From: JAMOAD01 sp023621955
Lineage (GTDB): Bacteria > Acidobacteriota > Aminicenantia > JAMOAD01
Length of the DNA stretch: 61,851 nucleotides
Direction of reading: 5' to 3'
Assembly (NCBI GenBank): GCA_035403085.1
Contig: DAONEM010000011.1
Span: forward strand, 1 to 61,851
Shown here piece by piece: positions 24,211 to 32,436 of this stretch (positions are counted from its first letter, which is position 1; each line of letters begins with the position of its first letter). The notes beneath the pieces are model-generated. The model had not been told where the DNA came from, made no database searches, and saw nothing but the letters and a program-made list of their open reading frames with translations. The position numbers were made by a program, and so were the translations under genes.

Positions 24211-25110
24211 ATGTTCAAGAGAGCCCTTCTTCTCTGCATCCTCTCCCTTCTCCCCCTCTTCGCAGAGTCCCAAAGCCGGCGGCTCTTTCCCCTCCCCTCC
24301 CAGGAGGGACCTCTGGTGCTGGAAGTCGAGGGGATGAGCATCTTCCTCTGCGGTTCCCGTGGTGTTCTTGAGACCCAACTGCCCCGTCTCCTTGGTGAGG
24401 GTTCCTCCCTGGAGTTTTCCTTTCGTAACGGCGTCCTCAACCTCCGAGAGACCCTGGAAGAGGAAGAATCCCTCTGGAGCCTCGACCTCCCCTCCCGCTC
24501 CTGGAGGCTCCTCTCCTCCCTCTCCAAGGATCCCTCCCGGGAGACCTCCCCCTCCCGCCTCCTTTCGAGGCCTACCCCTCTCAGAATCGGAGAGAATTCT
24601 CTTCAATGGGGAGCCCAGAGGATCTTCTTCCCTGAAGGGTTCGACCTCTTCTGGTGCTCTCCCGACGCGACCAGGTTTCTCACAGTGAAGGTGCTCCCCC
24701 AGGGGTTCATCGCTACTGAGTACGACGGAACTCTCTCCCCACTCCCCCCCTTGGACTTGAAGGCCTCCCTGGAGAAGAACAACTCCCTCTATACCGAAGA
24801 GACTCTGGTGGAAATCACCTGGAAGAATAACCCTCGGAACGGGAAGCTCCTCCACTACTCCCTCTACAGACGCGAAGGCGGGAAAGACTCCCCCTGGGCT
24901 CTTCTCGCCCGGGTTTCGCCCGCCACCTTCACCTATTGGGACCGCGACCTGGATCCGGCCAAGGCCTCCCTCTACGACTACGGTGTAACGGTGACCGATA
25001 TAACCTTACAGGAGAGCCCCCTCCTTGTCGGAGACGGTACGACCCTGGTTTATCCCCACCAGGTGGGGACTCCCGCCCTTCTCAAGAGAGAGACCCAGGA
25101 AGAGCGTTAA
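24211..25110 (+). CDS. exported protein of unknown function with Fn3-like C-terminus
   Basis: I do not recognise this 299-residue protein. It has a hydrophobic signal segment (about 4-18, ending near AES) and a middle region rich in short strands. The last third looks like one fibronectin type III domain: LVEITWKNNPRNGKLLHYSLYRR, then LLARVSPATFTYWDRDLD and YDYGVTVTD. It starts 1 nt after the TPR protein's stop and must be in the same operon as the TldE-like gene. An envelope role is inferred from the signal peptide only. Confidence 0.6.
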   Translation: MFKRALLLCILSLLPLFAESQSRRLFPLPSQEGPLVLEVEGMSIFLCGSRGVLETQLPRLLGEGSSLEFSFRNGVLNLRETLEEEESLWSLDLPSRSWRLLSSLSKDPSRETSPSRLLSRPTPLRIGENSLQWGAQRIFFPEGFDLFWCSPDATRFLTVKVLPQGFIATEYDGTLSPLPPLDLKASLEKNNSLYTEETLVEITWKNNPRNGKLLHYSLYRREGGKDSPWALLARVSPATFTYWDRDLDPAKASLYDYGVTVTDITLQESPLLVGDGTTLVYPHQVGTPALLKRETQEER

Positions 25111-25249
25111 GGGGAGTGGGGAACCCTCGCCTTTCGTTCTGAGAAGTGGGGATGTCCCCTCACGAACCTCGGTGAAGAGGGTGGGAGCGAGGAGTTCTCC
25201 CCCTCTTCGTTCTTTCAGGAAAGCGGCTTTCGCCGGTAAGGACTCTCCC

Positions 25250-26431
25250 TTAGAAGATCCCGACGCTTTTACCGGCTTGGCGGAAGGCTTCGAGAACCTG
25301 GGTCAACTCCTCGTCGGTATGGGTAGCGGTGTAGGAGGTGCGGATCATCGAGTTCTCGGGGTTCACGGCGGGGGGAATGACGGGCGTGCAGAAGACTCCC
25401 ATCTCCCGAAGGGCGAGCCAAAGCTCGAAGGTCTTTTCCTCGTCCTTGATCACCAGAGGAACGATCGGTGTCTCGCTCCTGGCTGTGTCATAGCCCATCT
25501 TCGTACACTCACTCTTCATCCGATGGGCGATCTCCATCAGCCTCTGACGTCTCTCAGGTTCGCTCTTGATAATTTCCAGAGCCTTCATGGCCGCCGCCGC
25601 GGCGGCGGGGGTGATGGAAGCCGAGAAGATGACGGGGCGTCCGAAGTGTTTGATGTAATCGACCACCTTCCTGTCTCCGGCGACGAAGCCTCCGAGGGAG
25701 GCGAAGGATTTGGAGAAGGTGCACATGACCAGATCCACTCCTTCGTTCACGCCGAAGTGTTCAACGGTTCCTCTCCCGTGCTCTCCCAGAACGCCGATCC
25801 CATGGGCATCATCGACAAACAATCGGGCTCCGTACTTCTCCTTGAGGCGGACCATAACGGGAAGGTCGGCCAGATCGCCGTCCATGGAGTAGACGCCATC
25901 GACGACAATCAGCTTTCCGGTTTCCTCAGGAAGGGACTGGAGGAGCCTTTCAAGATCCTCCATGTCGTTGTGCTTGAACTTGAAGACCTTGCCGAAGGAG
26001 AGGCGGGTGGCATCGATCAGGGAGGCGTGATCAACCCTGTCCATTAAGATCACATCGTTCTTACCGACCAGGGCGCTGATGATCCCCAGGTTCGTCTGGT
26101 AACCCGTAGAGAAGACGAGGGCGGACTCTTTCTGCATGAACTCGGCCAGCTGGGCCTCAAGGTCGAGGTACATCTGGAGGGTTCCGTTGAGAAAGCGGGA
26201 GCCACAGGTGCCGGAACCGTAGATATCGATGGCTTCTTTCATGGCCTCATGGATACGGGGATCCCCGGCGAGTCCAAGGTAGTTGTTGGACCCCACCATG
26301 ATCATCTCCCTGCCGTTGACGATCACCTTGTTCCCTTTCACCTCTGAGATCGGCCGAAAGTAAGGGTATATCCCCTTCTCGATCACCTCTTCGGCCCGTG
26401 TGAACTCGTAACATTTCCTGAAGATGTCCAT
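25250..26431 (-). CDS. alpha-oxoamine synthase family enzyme, serine palmitoyltransferase-like
   Basis: PLP-dependent enzyme of 393 residues that condenses an amino acid with an acyl-CoA or acyl-ACP. Markers are SNNYLGL (48-54), the PLP-stacking His 135 (VDHAS), VDDAHGIG (207-214) and the Schiff-base Lys 241 in TFSKSFASLGGF. Family members include KBL, BioF, HemA, CqsA and bacterial serine palmitoyltransferase. There are no bio, tdh or heme genes here. The divergent neighbour is an SDR, the same two activities found in bacterial ceramide gene sets, so a sphingoid base role is plausible. GGAGGATAAG precedes the ATG. Confidence 0.75.
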   Translation of the reverse strand: MDIFRKCYEFTRAEEVIEKGIYPYFRPISEVKGNKVIVNGREMIMVGSNNYLGLAGDPRIHEAMKEAIDIYGSGTCGSRFLNGTLQMYLDLEAQLAEFMQKESALVFSTGYQTNLGIISALVGKNDVILMDRVDHASLIDATRLSFGKVFKFKHNDMEDLERLLQSLPEETGKLIVVDGVYSMDGDLADLPVMVRLKEKYGARLFVDDAHGIGVLGEHGRGTVEHFGVNEGVDLVMCTFSKSFASLGGFVAGDRKVVDYIKHFGRPVIFSASITPAAAAAAMKALEIIKSEPERRQRLMEIAHRMKSECTKMGYDTARSETPIVPLVIKDEEKTFELWLALREMGVFCTPVIPPAVNPENSMIRTSYTATHTDEELTQVLEAFRQAGKSVGIF

Positions 26432-26432
26432 C

Positions 26433-26461
26433 TTATCCTCCGGCTTAGAATATGCTAGAAT
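26433..26461 (+). promoter_or_regulatory. weak candidate promoter of the SDR/radical SAM genes
   Basis: TTATCC (26433-26438), 17 bp, TAGAAT (26456-26461), ending 5 nt before the ATG at 26467. The -35 match is poor. The gap to the divergent gene is only 35 bp, so promoters in the two directions must overlap. Confidence 0.35.
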
Positions 26462-26466
26462 CTGTA

Positions 26467-27453
26467 ATGAAGGCCTTTATCACAGGTTCTACCGGTTTTG
26501 TCGGTACGCATTTGGTGAGTTTACTACAAAGGGAACCCTCCGTCAAGAAAGTGATTTGCCTTGTCAGGAGTCCCTCTAAGGCCAGGGAGAGACTCGGCTC
26601 CTTCGGTAAGGTAGAGCTCCTTCCGGGCGACCTCGAGCACCTCCCGGAGCTCCCGGAGGATACTGACCTCCTCTTTCACCTAGCCGGTGTGACCAAGGCC
26701 CTCGCCCGGGACGATTACGAAAGGTTCAACTCCCTTTCTCTGATCCCCTTACTGGAACGGGCGTCAACGCTGAGAAACCTGAAGCGTTTCGTCCTGGTCA
26801 GCTCCCTCGCCGCGGCGGGCCCCTCCCAGCCCGGTCGACCCCTCGACGAAGAGGCCTTCCCCAACCCGGTCTCCCTCTACGGCAGGAGCAAGAGGTCCGG
26901 CGAACTCCGGGCCCTCTCCTACGCCGAACATCTGCCCCTGACGATCCTCCGCCCTCCCTCGGTCTACGGGGAGTGGGACACCGATTTCCCCGTGACTTTC
27001 AGGATGTTGAAGAGGGGTCTGGCGCTCAACCTCGTCTACGGCTCGTCGGAGAGGAGGGTCTCCCTCATCTCCGCCGACGACCTCTCCAGGGCGATCCTTC
27101 ATTTCGCCTTCCTCCCACTCCGGTCCGGGGAGATCTTCCACCTCGGCGAGCCACGGGAGTACCTCTGGAACGAGGTTGAAGAGGCGGTGTTCCGTTTCTT
27201 CCGGGTCAACCGTCCCTTCCGGTTGACACTTCCCAAGCCTCTGGGCTATGGGGCCGCCCTCTTCGCCTCCCTGGGAGAGAGGCTCTCCGGCCAGGCGAAG
27301 ATCTTCAGCCTCCACAAGCTCCCCGAGCTTCTTCAGCCCTGCTGGACAAGCTCTTGGCAGAAAGCCGCCAAAACAGGGTTTCTCACCAGAGACTCCTTCC
27401 CCGAAAGGGTTCAAACCCTCCTGGCATGGTATGTCCAGAGGGGATGGCTCTGA
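26467..27453 (+). CDS. NAD(P)-dependent epimerase/dehydratase family protein
   Basis: A 328-residue extended SDR. GSTGFVG (about 7-13) is the nucleotide-binding loop, SSLAAAGPS is the Ser strand and YGRSK is the catalytic Tyr-x3-Lys. The RPPSVYGEWDTDF and SLISADDLSRAI segments are typical of the COG0451 group that often accompanies bacterial serine palmitoyltransferases and includes the ceramide reductase CerR of Caulobacter. I chose the ATG at 26467 as the usual N-terminus (MKAFITG); an ATG 15 nt earlier is also open. Its divergent position next to the oxoamine synthase suggests a role as 3-keto-sphingoid or ceramide reductase; that is inference. Confidence 0.75.
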   Translation: MKAFITGSTGFVGTHLVSLLQREPSVKKVICLVRSPSKARERLGSFGKVELLPGDLEHLPELPEDTDLLFHLAGVTKALARDDYERFNSLSLIPLLERASTLRNLKRFVLVSSLAAAGPSQPGRPLDEEAFPNPVSLYGRSKRSGELRALSYAEHLPLTILRPPSVYGEWDTDFPVTFRMLKRGLALNLVYGSSERRVSLISADDLSRAILHFAFLPLRSGEIFHLGEPREYLWNEVEEAVFRFFRVNRPFRLTLPKPLGYGAALFASLGERLSGQAKIFSLHKLPELLQPCWTSSWQKAAKTGFLTRDSFPERVQTLLAWYVQRGWL

Positions 27454-27460
27454 CCCCTTC

Positions 27461-28711
27461 ATGAAGCGTCGCGTCCTCTTCCGCCTCTTCCCCTTCAACC
27501 TCTTCACCTTCCCCCTCCTTCTCAACCTCTGGGAGAGGGAGGGTATCGACGAGCTCTTCCGGATCGAGATCATCACGAAAGAGGAGGAGCTCAGCGGAGT
27601 CGGACCGGAGGACACCCTCCTCTACTCCTTCATGACCCCCCACCTGCCCCTTATTTTCCCCGAGATCGAGAGAGTCCGATCCACCGGAGCCCTCCTCGTC
27701 GCGGGAGGGCCCCACGTCACCGGGGACATCGACTTCGGCTTCCGGCTCGGTTTCCACACCCTCTTTACCGGGCCCGGGGAGGAGAGTTTTCCCCTCTTCG
27801 GCAGGGAGCTCGCCGAAGCTCCTTCCCTGAAGGTGTTCCACGGAAAGGTCTACAGGGGCGACCCCTCATCGACGCTCTGGACGGAGAGGTGGCCCTTCTC
27901 GAAGCGCTTCAAGCAGATCCCCCCCCTGGAGATCATGAGAGGTTGCCACTGGAAGTGCCTCTATTGCCAATCCGGCCAGGAGAAGAGCTCCTTCCGCCCC
28001 CCGGAAGGAATCGTTCCCTACCTGGAGGAGACTCTGAAGAGGGGGTACAACCGCCTCTCCTTCCTCTCCCCCTCCGCACTGGAGTACGGATCTCTTCGGC
28101 CTGGAGTTCCGGACCTGGAGACTCTGGAAGCCTTCCTGGCCCTAGCCTCTTCCAAGAAGAAGATCCTCTACCGTGAGTACGGAATCTTTCCCTCCGAGAT
28201 CCGCCCAGAGACGCTACGCCCTGAGACGGCCCGTCTCCTTCGGCGATACGCCACCAACCGAAAGCTCACGGTCGGAGTCCAGAGCGGCTCTTCGACGCTG
28301 CTCTCGGCTATCCACAGGGGCCACGGCCTCTCGGTTGCCCAGGAGGCCGCCGAGTCGGCCAACAACGAAGGCTTCCGCCTCAACCTCGACTTCATCGTCG
28401 GCCTTCCCGACGAGGGCACCCAGGAGAGAGAGGAGACCTTCGCGTTTTTCCAGACCCTTCATAAGAAGCACAGGGTCTGGATCCAACCCCACTTCTTCTT
28501 CCCCCTCTCCGGAAGCCCCTATGAGAAGCGCTTTCCCTCTTTCTTTTCCCCCGCGGAGAGGGAGCGGCTCCTCTCCCTCCGGAAGGAGGGATACGTCGCT
28601 GACTGGTGGATCGAGGATGAACGGAAGGTCCTCTCCTTCTTCGGATGGCTGAAGCGAACCTTTCCTGACCGCTTTTCCCTCTACCGTGGGGCTCCCCCTC
28701 CGATTCGGTGA
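27461..28711 (+). CDS. radical SAM protein, TIGR04013-like (B12-binding/radical SAM)
   Basis: A 416-residue protein. The N-terminal 130 residues form an alpha/beta domain (TLLYSFMTPHLPLIFPEI, LLVAGGPHVTGD, TLFTGPGEESF) with the look of a cobalamin-binding-type domain, though without a clear DxHxxG cobalamin motif. The radical SAM core begins at RGCHWKCLYCQS (CxxxCxxC) and includes VGVQSGS and LDFIVGLPDEG. The arrangement matches the uncharacterised TIGR04013 family. The ATG is 7 nt after the SDR stop, so the genes are co-transcribed. Substrate unknown; lipid or membrane modification is suggested only by its neighbours. Confidence 0.75.
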   Translation: MKRRVLFRLFPFNLFTFPLLLNLWEREGIDELFRIEIITKEEELSGVGPEDTLLYSFMTPHLPLIFPEIERVRSTGALLVAGGPHVTGDIDFGFRLGFHTLFTGPGEESFPLFGRELAEAPSLKVFHGKVYRGDPSSTLWTERWPFSKRFKQIPPLEIMRGCHWKCLYCQSGQEKSSFRPPEGIVPYLEETLKRGYNRLSFLSPSALEYGSLRPGVPDLETLEAFLALASSKKKILYREYGIFPSEIRPETLRPETARLLRRYATNRKLTVGVQSGSSTLLSAIHRGHGLSVAQEAAESANNEGFRLNLDFIVGLPDEGTQEREETFAFFQTLHKKHRVWIQPHFFFPLSGSPYEKRFPSFFSPAERERLLSLRKEGYVADWWIEDERKVLSFFGWLKRTFPDRFSLYRGAPPPIR

Positions 28712-28734
28712 CTCCCTTACCTTAAAAAGAAAAA

Positions 28735-28767
28735 GGCTCTCCCAGGGCGTTACCTCCTGGGAGAGCC
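28735..28767. terminator. bidirectional intrinsic terminator
   Basis: Perfect 12 bp arms (GGCTCTCCCAGG and its complement) around a 9 nt loop. A T-rich stretch follows on the plus strand, and an A-rich stretch (AAAAAGAAAAA) before the hairpin serves as the T tract for the minus strand. It separates the convergent radical SAM and antiporter genes. Confidence 0.88.
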
Positions 28768-28788
28768 TCCGTTTCTCTCTTTTCCGGA

Positions 28789-30243
28789 TCAGAAGAAGAC
28801 CAGTGTCACCAGGATGAAGACCGGGATCAGAAAGATCAGAGAGTATTTGAAGATATAACCGAAGAAAGAGGGCATCTCCACGCCCGCCTCTTCGGCGATA
28901 GACTTGACCATGAAGTTCGGGGCGTTGCCGATGTAGGTATTAGCCCCCATGAAGACGGAGCCGGCCGAGATGGCCAAGAGAATCTTGTGGTTCTCCGCAA
29001 TCAGATGCTTCACGGAGACAGGGTCCGGCAGAGTCCCGTAGAGGGGGACGACGAAAGCCCCCACCGCAGAGTTGAAGAAGGTCAGGTAGGTTGGTGCGTT
29101 GTCCAGGAAGCTGGAGAGCGCGCCGGAGGCCCAGAAATAGTGGGCCGGCTGAGTGACCGCGGCCATGAGGAAGCCCAAGGAGCCCTTGTCGCCCGCCTTC
29201 AGGATGGCTATGGCGGGGATGATGGTCACGAAGATCCCCGCAAAGAGTTTCGCAACCTCTAGGATGGGGCCCCAGGAGAAGTCGTTCTCCTGACGGATCT
29301 TCTTCGTGGTCACCTTCCAGGAGATGAAGCCGAGGATCAGGAAGAGGACATTGCGCAGGATGTTCTCGATCTCGATGTTGATGCCCAGGAAAGAGACGGA
29401 ACCGGGGTGCCAGAAACCGCTCATGACCGTGGAACCCACGACTCCCAAGAGGATGAGGAAGTTGATTCCCCCCTCGATACGGAGAGGCTCTTTCTCCCCA
29501 CTCTCAGCCAAGGCCTTTCCACCCTCTTTTTTGAAGTAGAAGGTGTCCAGGAGGAAGTAGATCACCAGAAGAACCGCAGAGGTGAAGGCCAAGATAGGGG
29601 CCATACCCATGGTCCAGAAGAAGGGGACTCCGTGGAGGAAACCGAGAAAGAGGGGGGGATCCCCGAGGGGGGTCAGACACCCCCCGATGTTGGCGACCAA
29701 GAAGATGAAGAAGGCGATGGTGTGAACCTTATACTTTCTTTCCTTGTTGGCCCGAAGGATGGGTCGGATCATCAACATGGCCGACCCGGTCGTCCCGACC
29801 CAGGAGGAGAGGAAGGTTCCCACAAGGAGGATGAGAGTGTTCACGGCGGGAGTCCCCTTGAGGGAACCCTTCAGAAGAATCCCTCCAGAGATCGTGAAGA
29901 GGGCCCAAAGGAGGAGGAGGAAGGGGATGTAGTCGACAAAGATGATGGAGACCAGCTCGTGCTTGGCCTCTCCGGGGAAGGCGATGAAGAAGGGGACAAA
30001 GAAGAGGAGCGACCAGAAGAGGGAGACCTTCCCGAAGTGGTGGTGCCAAAACTTGGGGGCCAAGAGGGGAAAGAGGGCGATGGAGAGGAGAATGCCCACG
30101 AAGGGGATAGCTGACCAAAGCGGTAAAAGCTCTCCCAGGCTCTTATGCCCCTCCTCCACGGTGGAGGCGGATAGCGGAGAAGCCAAAGAGACGAGAAAAG
30201 CGATCATGAGAAAGAGAAAAAAGAGTCGACGACGGTCTCTCAT
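28789..30243 (-). CDS. Na+/H+ antiporter, NhaD/citrate-transporter-like family
   Basis: A 484-residue polytopic membrane protein of the ion transporter superfamily. It has a cleavable-looking N-terminal segment (MRDRRRLFFLFLMIAFLVSLASPLSA) and about eleven further hydrophobic helices. The paired re-entrant signatures GGCLTPLGDPPLFLGFLHGVPF and SSFLDNAPTYLTFF are characteristic of the group annotated as sodium:proton antiporters. AGGAGG lies 9 nt before the ATG, and a TTGACA/CATACT promoter is present. It is a single-gene unit, terminated by the shared hairpin at 28735-28767. Confidence 0.85.
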   Translation of the reverse strand: MRDRRRLFFLFLMIAFLVSLASPLSASTVEEGHKSLGELLPLWSAIPFVGILLSIALFPLLAPKFWHHHFGKVSLFWSLLFFVPFFIAFPGEAKHELVSIIFVDYIPFLLLLWALFTISGGILLKGSLKGTPAVNTLILLVGTFLSSWVGTTGSAMLMIRPILRANKERKYKVHTIAFFIFLVANIGGCLTPLGDPPLFLGFLHGVPFFWTMGMAPILAFTSAVLLVIYFLLDTFYFKKEGGKALAESGEKEPLRIEGGINFLILLGVVGSTVMSGFWHPGSVSFLGINIEIENILRNVLFLILGFISWKVTTKKIRQENDFSWGPILEVAKLFAGIFVTIIPAIAILKAGDKGSLGFLMAAVTQPAHYFWASGALSSFLDNAPTYLTFFNSAVGAFVVPLYGTLPDPVSVKHLIAENHKILLAISAGSVFMGANTYIGNAPNFMVKSIAEEAGVEMPSFFGYIFKYSLIFLIPVFILVTLVFF

Positions 30244-30270
30244 TGAGGAATCCTCCTTGAAAAAGTGTTA

Positions 30271-30299
30271 AGTATGGAATTATCCGCCACCTTTGTCAA
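30271..30299 (-). promoter_or_regulatory. sigma70 promoter of the antiporter gene
   Basis: On the minus strand TTGACA (30294-30299), 17 bp, CATACT (30271-30276). The leader of about 20 nt includes AGGAGG. Confidence 0.55.
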
Positions 30300-30322
30300 G
30301 GCCCGCTTCTTAAGCCCCCGTC

Positions 30323-30351
30323 TTGATAAAGGAGTCGTTTTGGCTTATAAT
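30323..30351 (+). promoter_or_regulatory. sigma70 promoter of the lipid kinase gene
   Basis: TTGATA (30323-30328), 17 bp, TATAAT (30346-30351). Transcription would start near 30358, 40 nt before the ATG. Confidence 0.65.
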
Positions 30352-30397
30352 CCAGACTCTTTGGCCATGGGGGCCGAAGATCTCCCGGGAGAAAAAG

Positions 30398-31285
30398 ATG
30401 AAAGAGAGAATCCTCGTTGTTGTCAACCCCAAATCGGGGAAACTGAACAAGGGGGATCTTTGCGCCTATCTTCGAAGCGAACTCTCCGAGGTTTACTCTC
30501 CCGAGATCATCACCACCTCCTATAAGGGAGAGGGAAACGAGATCATCCAACGCTACTACGACGATTTCGACCTCTTCGCCATCTTCGGAGGAGACGGTTC
30601 CATCAACGAAACCGCCAGGGCTCTCCTTTATAAGGATAAGCCCCTGGGAATCATCCCCGGAGGTTCAGGCAACGGCTTGGCCCGGGGGTTGAAGATTCCC
30701 CCCCACATCCCCACGGCCGTGGAGATTCTCAAGAAGAAAAGGGTGAAAGTCATCGACGCGGGCCAGATCAACGATGATTACTTCTTCAACATCGCCGGCA
30801 TCGGCCTCGACGCCTGGATCGCCAAGGACTTCAACGAGAAGCCTCTGGGCAGGGGGATTCCCCCGTATGTTCTGTACGCCTTCACGAACTACATCAAGAT
30901 GCCGCCCTTTCTGGCGGAGGTCTTCCTGGACGGGCAGAAGAGACAGATCGTCCCCGGAGCCCTCCTGATAACCTTTTCCAATTTCAAGGAGTGGGGCGGG
31001 AACACCTACATCGCTCCTCACGCCCAACCCGACGATGGTCTCCTCGACTTCTGCCTGATAGAGAGTCTCTCTTTTCCCTCCATCGTACTCAACCTTCCTA
31101 AGCTCTTTACGAAGAGAATCGACAAGGTCAAGTACTACACGACCCACCAGATCGGTGAGGTGGTCGTCCAGACGCCGGAGCCTCAGATTTATCACTACGA
31201 CGGTGAAAAAGGAAAATGGGCCTCAACCATCAAGGTCAAGGCCCATCCCCTCTCACTCAGGGTGATTGTCCCTGAGAGCTTCTGA
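30398..31285 (+). CDS. diacylglycerol/lipid kinase family protein (YegS-like)
   Basis: A 295-residue protein of the DAGK catalytic family, which phosphorylates diacylglycerol, sphingosine-type or related lipids with ATP at the membrane. The nucleotide-binding FGGDGSINE (about 63-71) and the GGSGNGLARGL loop (about 87-97) are clear; VVVNPKSG opens the protein. The ATG at 30398 follows GGGAG and a promoter that would exclude the longer upstream frame. Given a possible sphingoid gene pair 4 kb away, a sphingolipid kinase role is conceivable but unproven. The 3' end lies 2 bp from the exbD stop on the other strand. Confidence 0.85.
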   Translation: MKERILVVVNPKSGKLNKGDLCAYLRSELSEVYSPEIITTSYKGEGNEIIQRYYDDFDLFAIFGGDGSINETARALLYKDKPLGIIPGGSGNGLARGLKIPPHIPTAVEILKKKRVKVIDAGQINDDYFFNIAGIGLDAWIAKDFNEKPLGRGIPPYVLYAFTNYIKMPPFLAEVFLDGQKRQIVPGALLITFSNFKEWGGNTYIAPHAQPDDGLLDFCLIESLSFPSIVLNLPKLFTKRIDKVKYYTTHQIGEVVVQTPEPQIYHYDGEKGKWASTIKVKAHPLSLRVIVPESF

Positions 31286-31287
31286 TC

Positions 31288-31689
31288 TCAGTCGGAAGAT
31301 TTGGTCTTCTTGTCGGTAATGATCCCCACCATCTCGATTCCGGAATCCCGGATAATCTTGATGACGTTCACGACCTTACCGTACTCGCCTTCTTGGTCGG
31401 CTTTGAAGAAAACCTTGGTCTGGTTCTTCTCTTCCACGTACTCCAGAAGTTTATCGTTCAGTTTGCTGATATCGATAGGGGAAGCGTTGTAATACACCGT
31501 TCCGTCTTTCCTCACCGACACCGTGTCGATCCCTTCCGGGGGCTCCGTGATGACGTTCCCCGCTTCCGGCAACTTCACGTCTACCCCTTTCTTCAACATG
31601 GGGGTGATGACCATGAAGATAATCAGGAGGACCAGGAGAATGTCGGTCAGAGGGACGACGTTCGGTTCCGCATTATATCCGCTGGACAT
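31288..31689 (-). CDS. exbD: ExbD/TolR family biopolymer transport protein
   Basis: A 133-residue inner-membrane protein with one transmembrane helix near the N-terminus (PLTDILLVLLIIFMVITPM), which carries the conserved proton-responsive Asp. A periplasmic domain follows. With ExbB it converts proton motive force into motion of TonB. It is the third gene of tonB-exbB-exbD. The leader contains GGGAG before the ATG. TolR is an alternative name for this fold, but the adjacent tonB favours ExbD. Confidence 0.9.
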   Translation of the reverse strand: MSSGYNAEPNVVPLTDILLVLLIIFMVITPMLKKGVDVKLPEAGNVITEPPEGIDTVSVRKDGTVYYNASPIDISKLNDKLLEYVEEKNQTKVFFKADQEGEYGKVVNVIKIIRDSGIEMVGIITDKKTKSSD

Positions 31690-31727
31690 TCTTTGTCTCC
31701 CTTAATTGAATTTTTCTTCCGGTCCGC

Positions 31728-32405
31728 TTATTTGCCGTGTTTCTTGATGAAGAAATCGATCAACTCGGAAGCGGCGTTGCCCATCTCGTTGGTGAAGATC
31801 TCGATACGGGCGGTAAAGAGGTTGAAGAACCAAACGGCGGGAATAGCCACGCCGATACCGGTACCGGTCGTCACCAAAGCCTCGGCGATACCGGCGGCCA
31901 CGGCACCGATACCACCGGATCCGGTGGCGGCCATGCCCTGGAAGGCGTTGATGATCCCGAAGACGGTTCCGAAGAGACCGACGAAGGGAGCAGTGGCACC
32001 GACGGTGGCCAGGATGGTCATACCCCTCTTCAACTTCTCGATCCGCATGACCCGAGCTCTCTCGATAGCCCGTTTGGCGGATTCGATCTTCTCTTCGTAG
32101 CTGGCACCCATGGCTTCCTGGGATGTAAGCTCCTGGAGACCGGCATAGAGAACCTGAGCGACGTGGGAGTCTTTGAACTTCTTGTTCTTGGCCAACTCAA
32201 TGGCCTCTTCCATCTTACCCTCGGAGAGGTACTTCTCAACCATCTTCAGAAAGAGGGAAGATTGCTTTTGGGTCCTTTTGTAGAAAAAGTAACGCTCGAT
32301 TCCTACGGCGAGAGACCAGACGGAGAAGATGATGAGGGTGATGAAGACTGTCTTTGCCAACACCCCCATGCTGTGCCACATTCCAATAAATGTAAACTCT
32401 CCCAT
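31728..32405 (-). CDS. exbB: ExbB/TolQ family proton channel protein
   Basis: A 225-residue protein with three hydrophobic helices: an N-terminal one around VLAKTVFITLIIFSVWSLAV, and two in the C-terminal half (ILATVGATAPFVGLFGTVFG and GIAEALVTTGTGIGVAIPAVW). The two C-terminal segments are the signature of MotA/TolQ/ExbB channels. It forms the pentameric stator around ExbD. AGGAGG precedes the ATG. It lies between tonB and exbD on the minus strand. Confidence 0.92.
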   Translation of the reverse strand: MGEFTFIGMWHSMGVLAKTVFITLIIFSVWSLAVGIERYFFYKRTQKQSSLFLKMVEKYLSEGKMEEAIELAKNKKFKDSHVAQVLYAGLQELTSQEAMGASYEEKIESAKRAIERARVMRIEKLKRGMTILATVGATAPFVGLFGTVFGIINAFQGMAATGSGGIGAVAAGIAEALVTTGTGIGVAIPAVWFFNLFTARIEIFTNEMGNAASELIDFFIKKHGK

Positions 32406-32436
32406 GAGATAACCTCCTGCAGTTTTTGTTTTCTTA

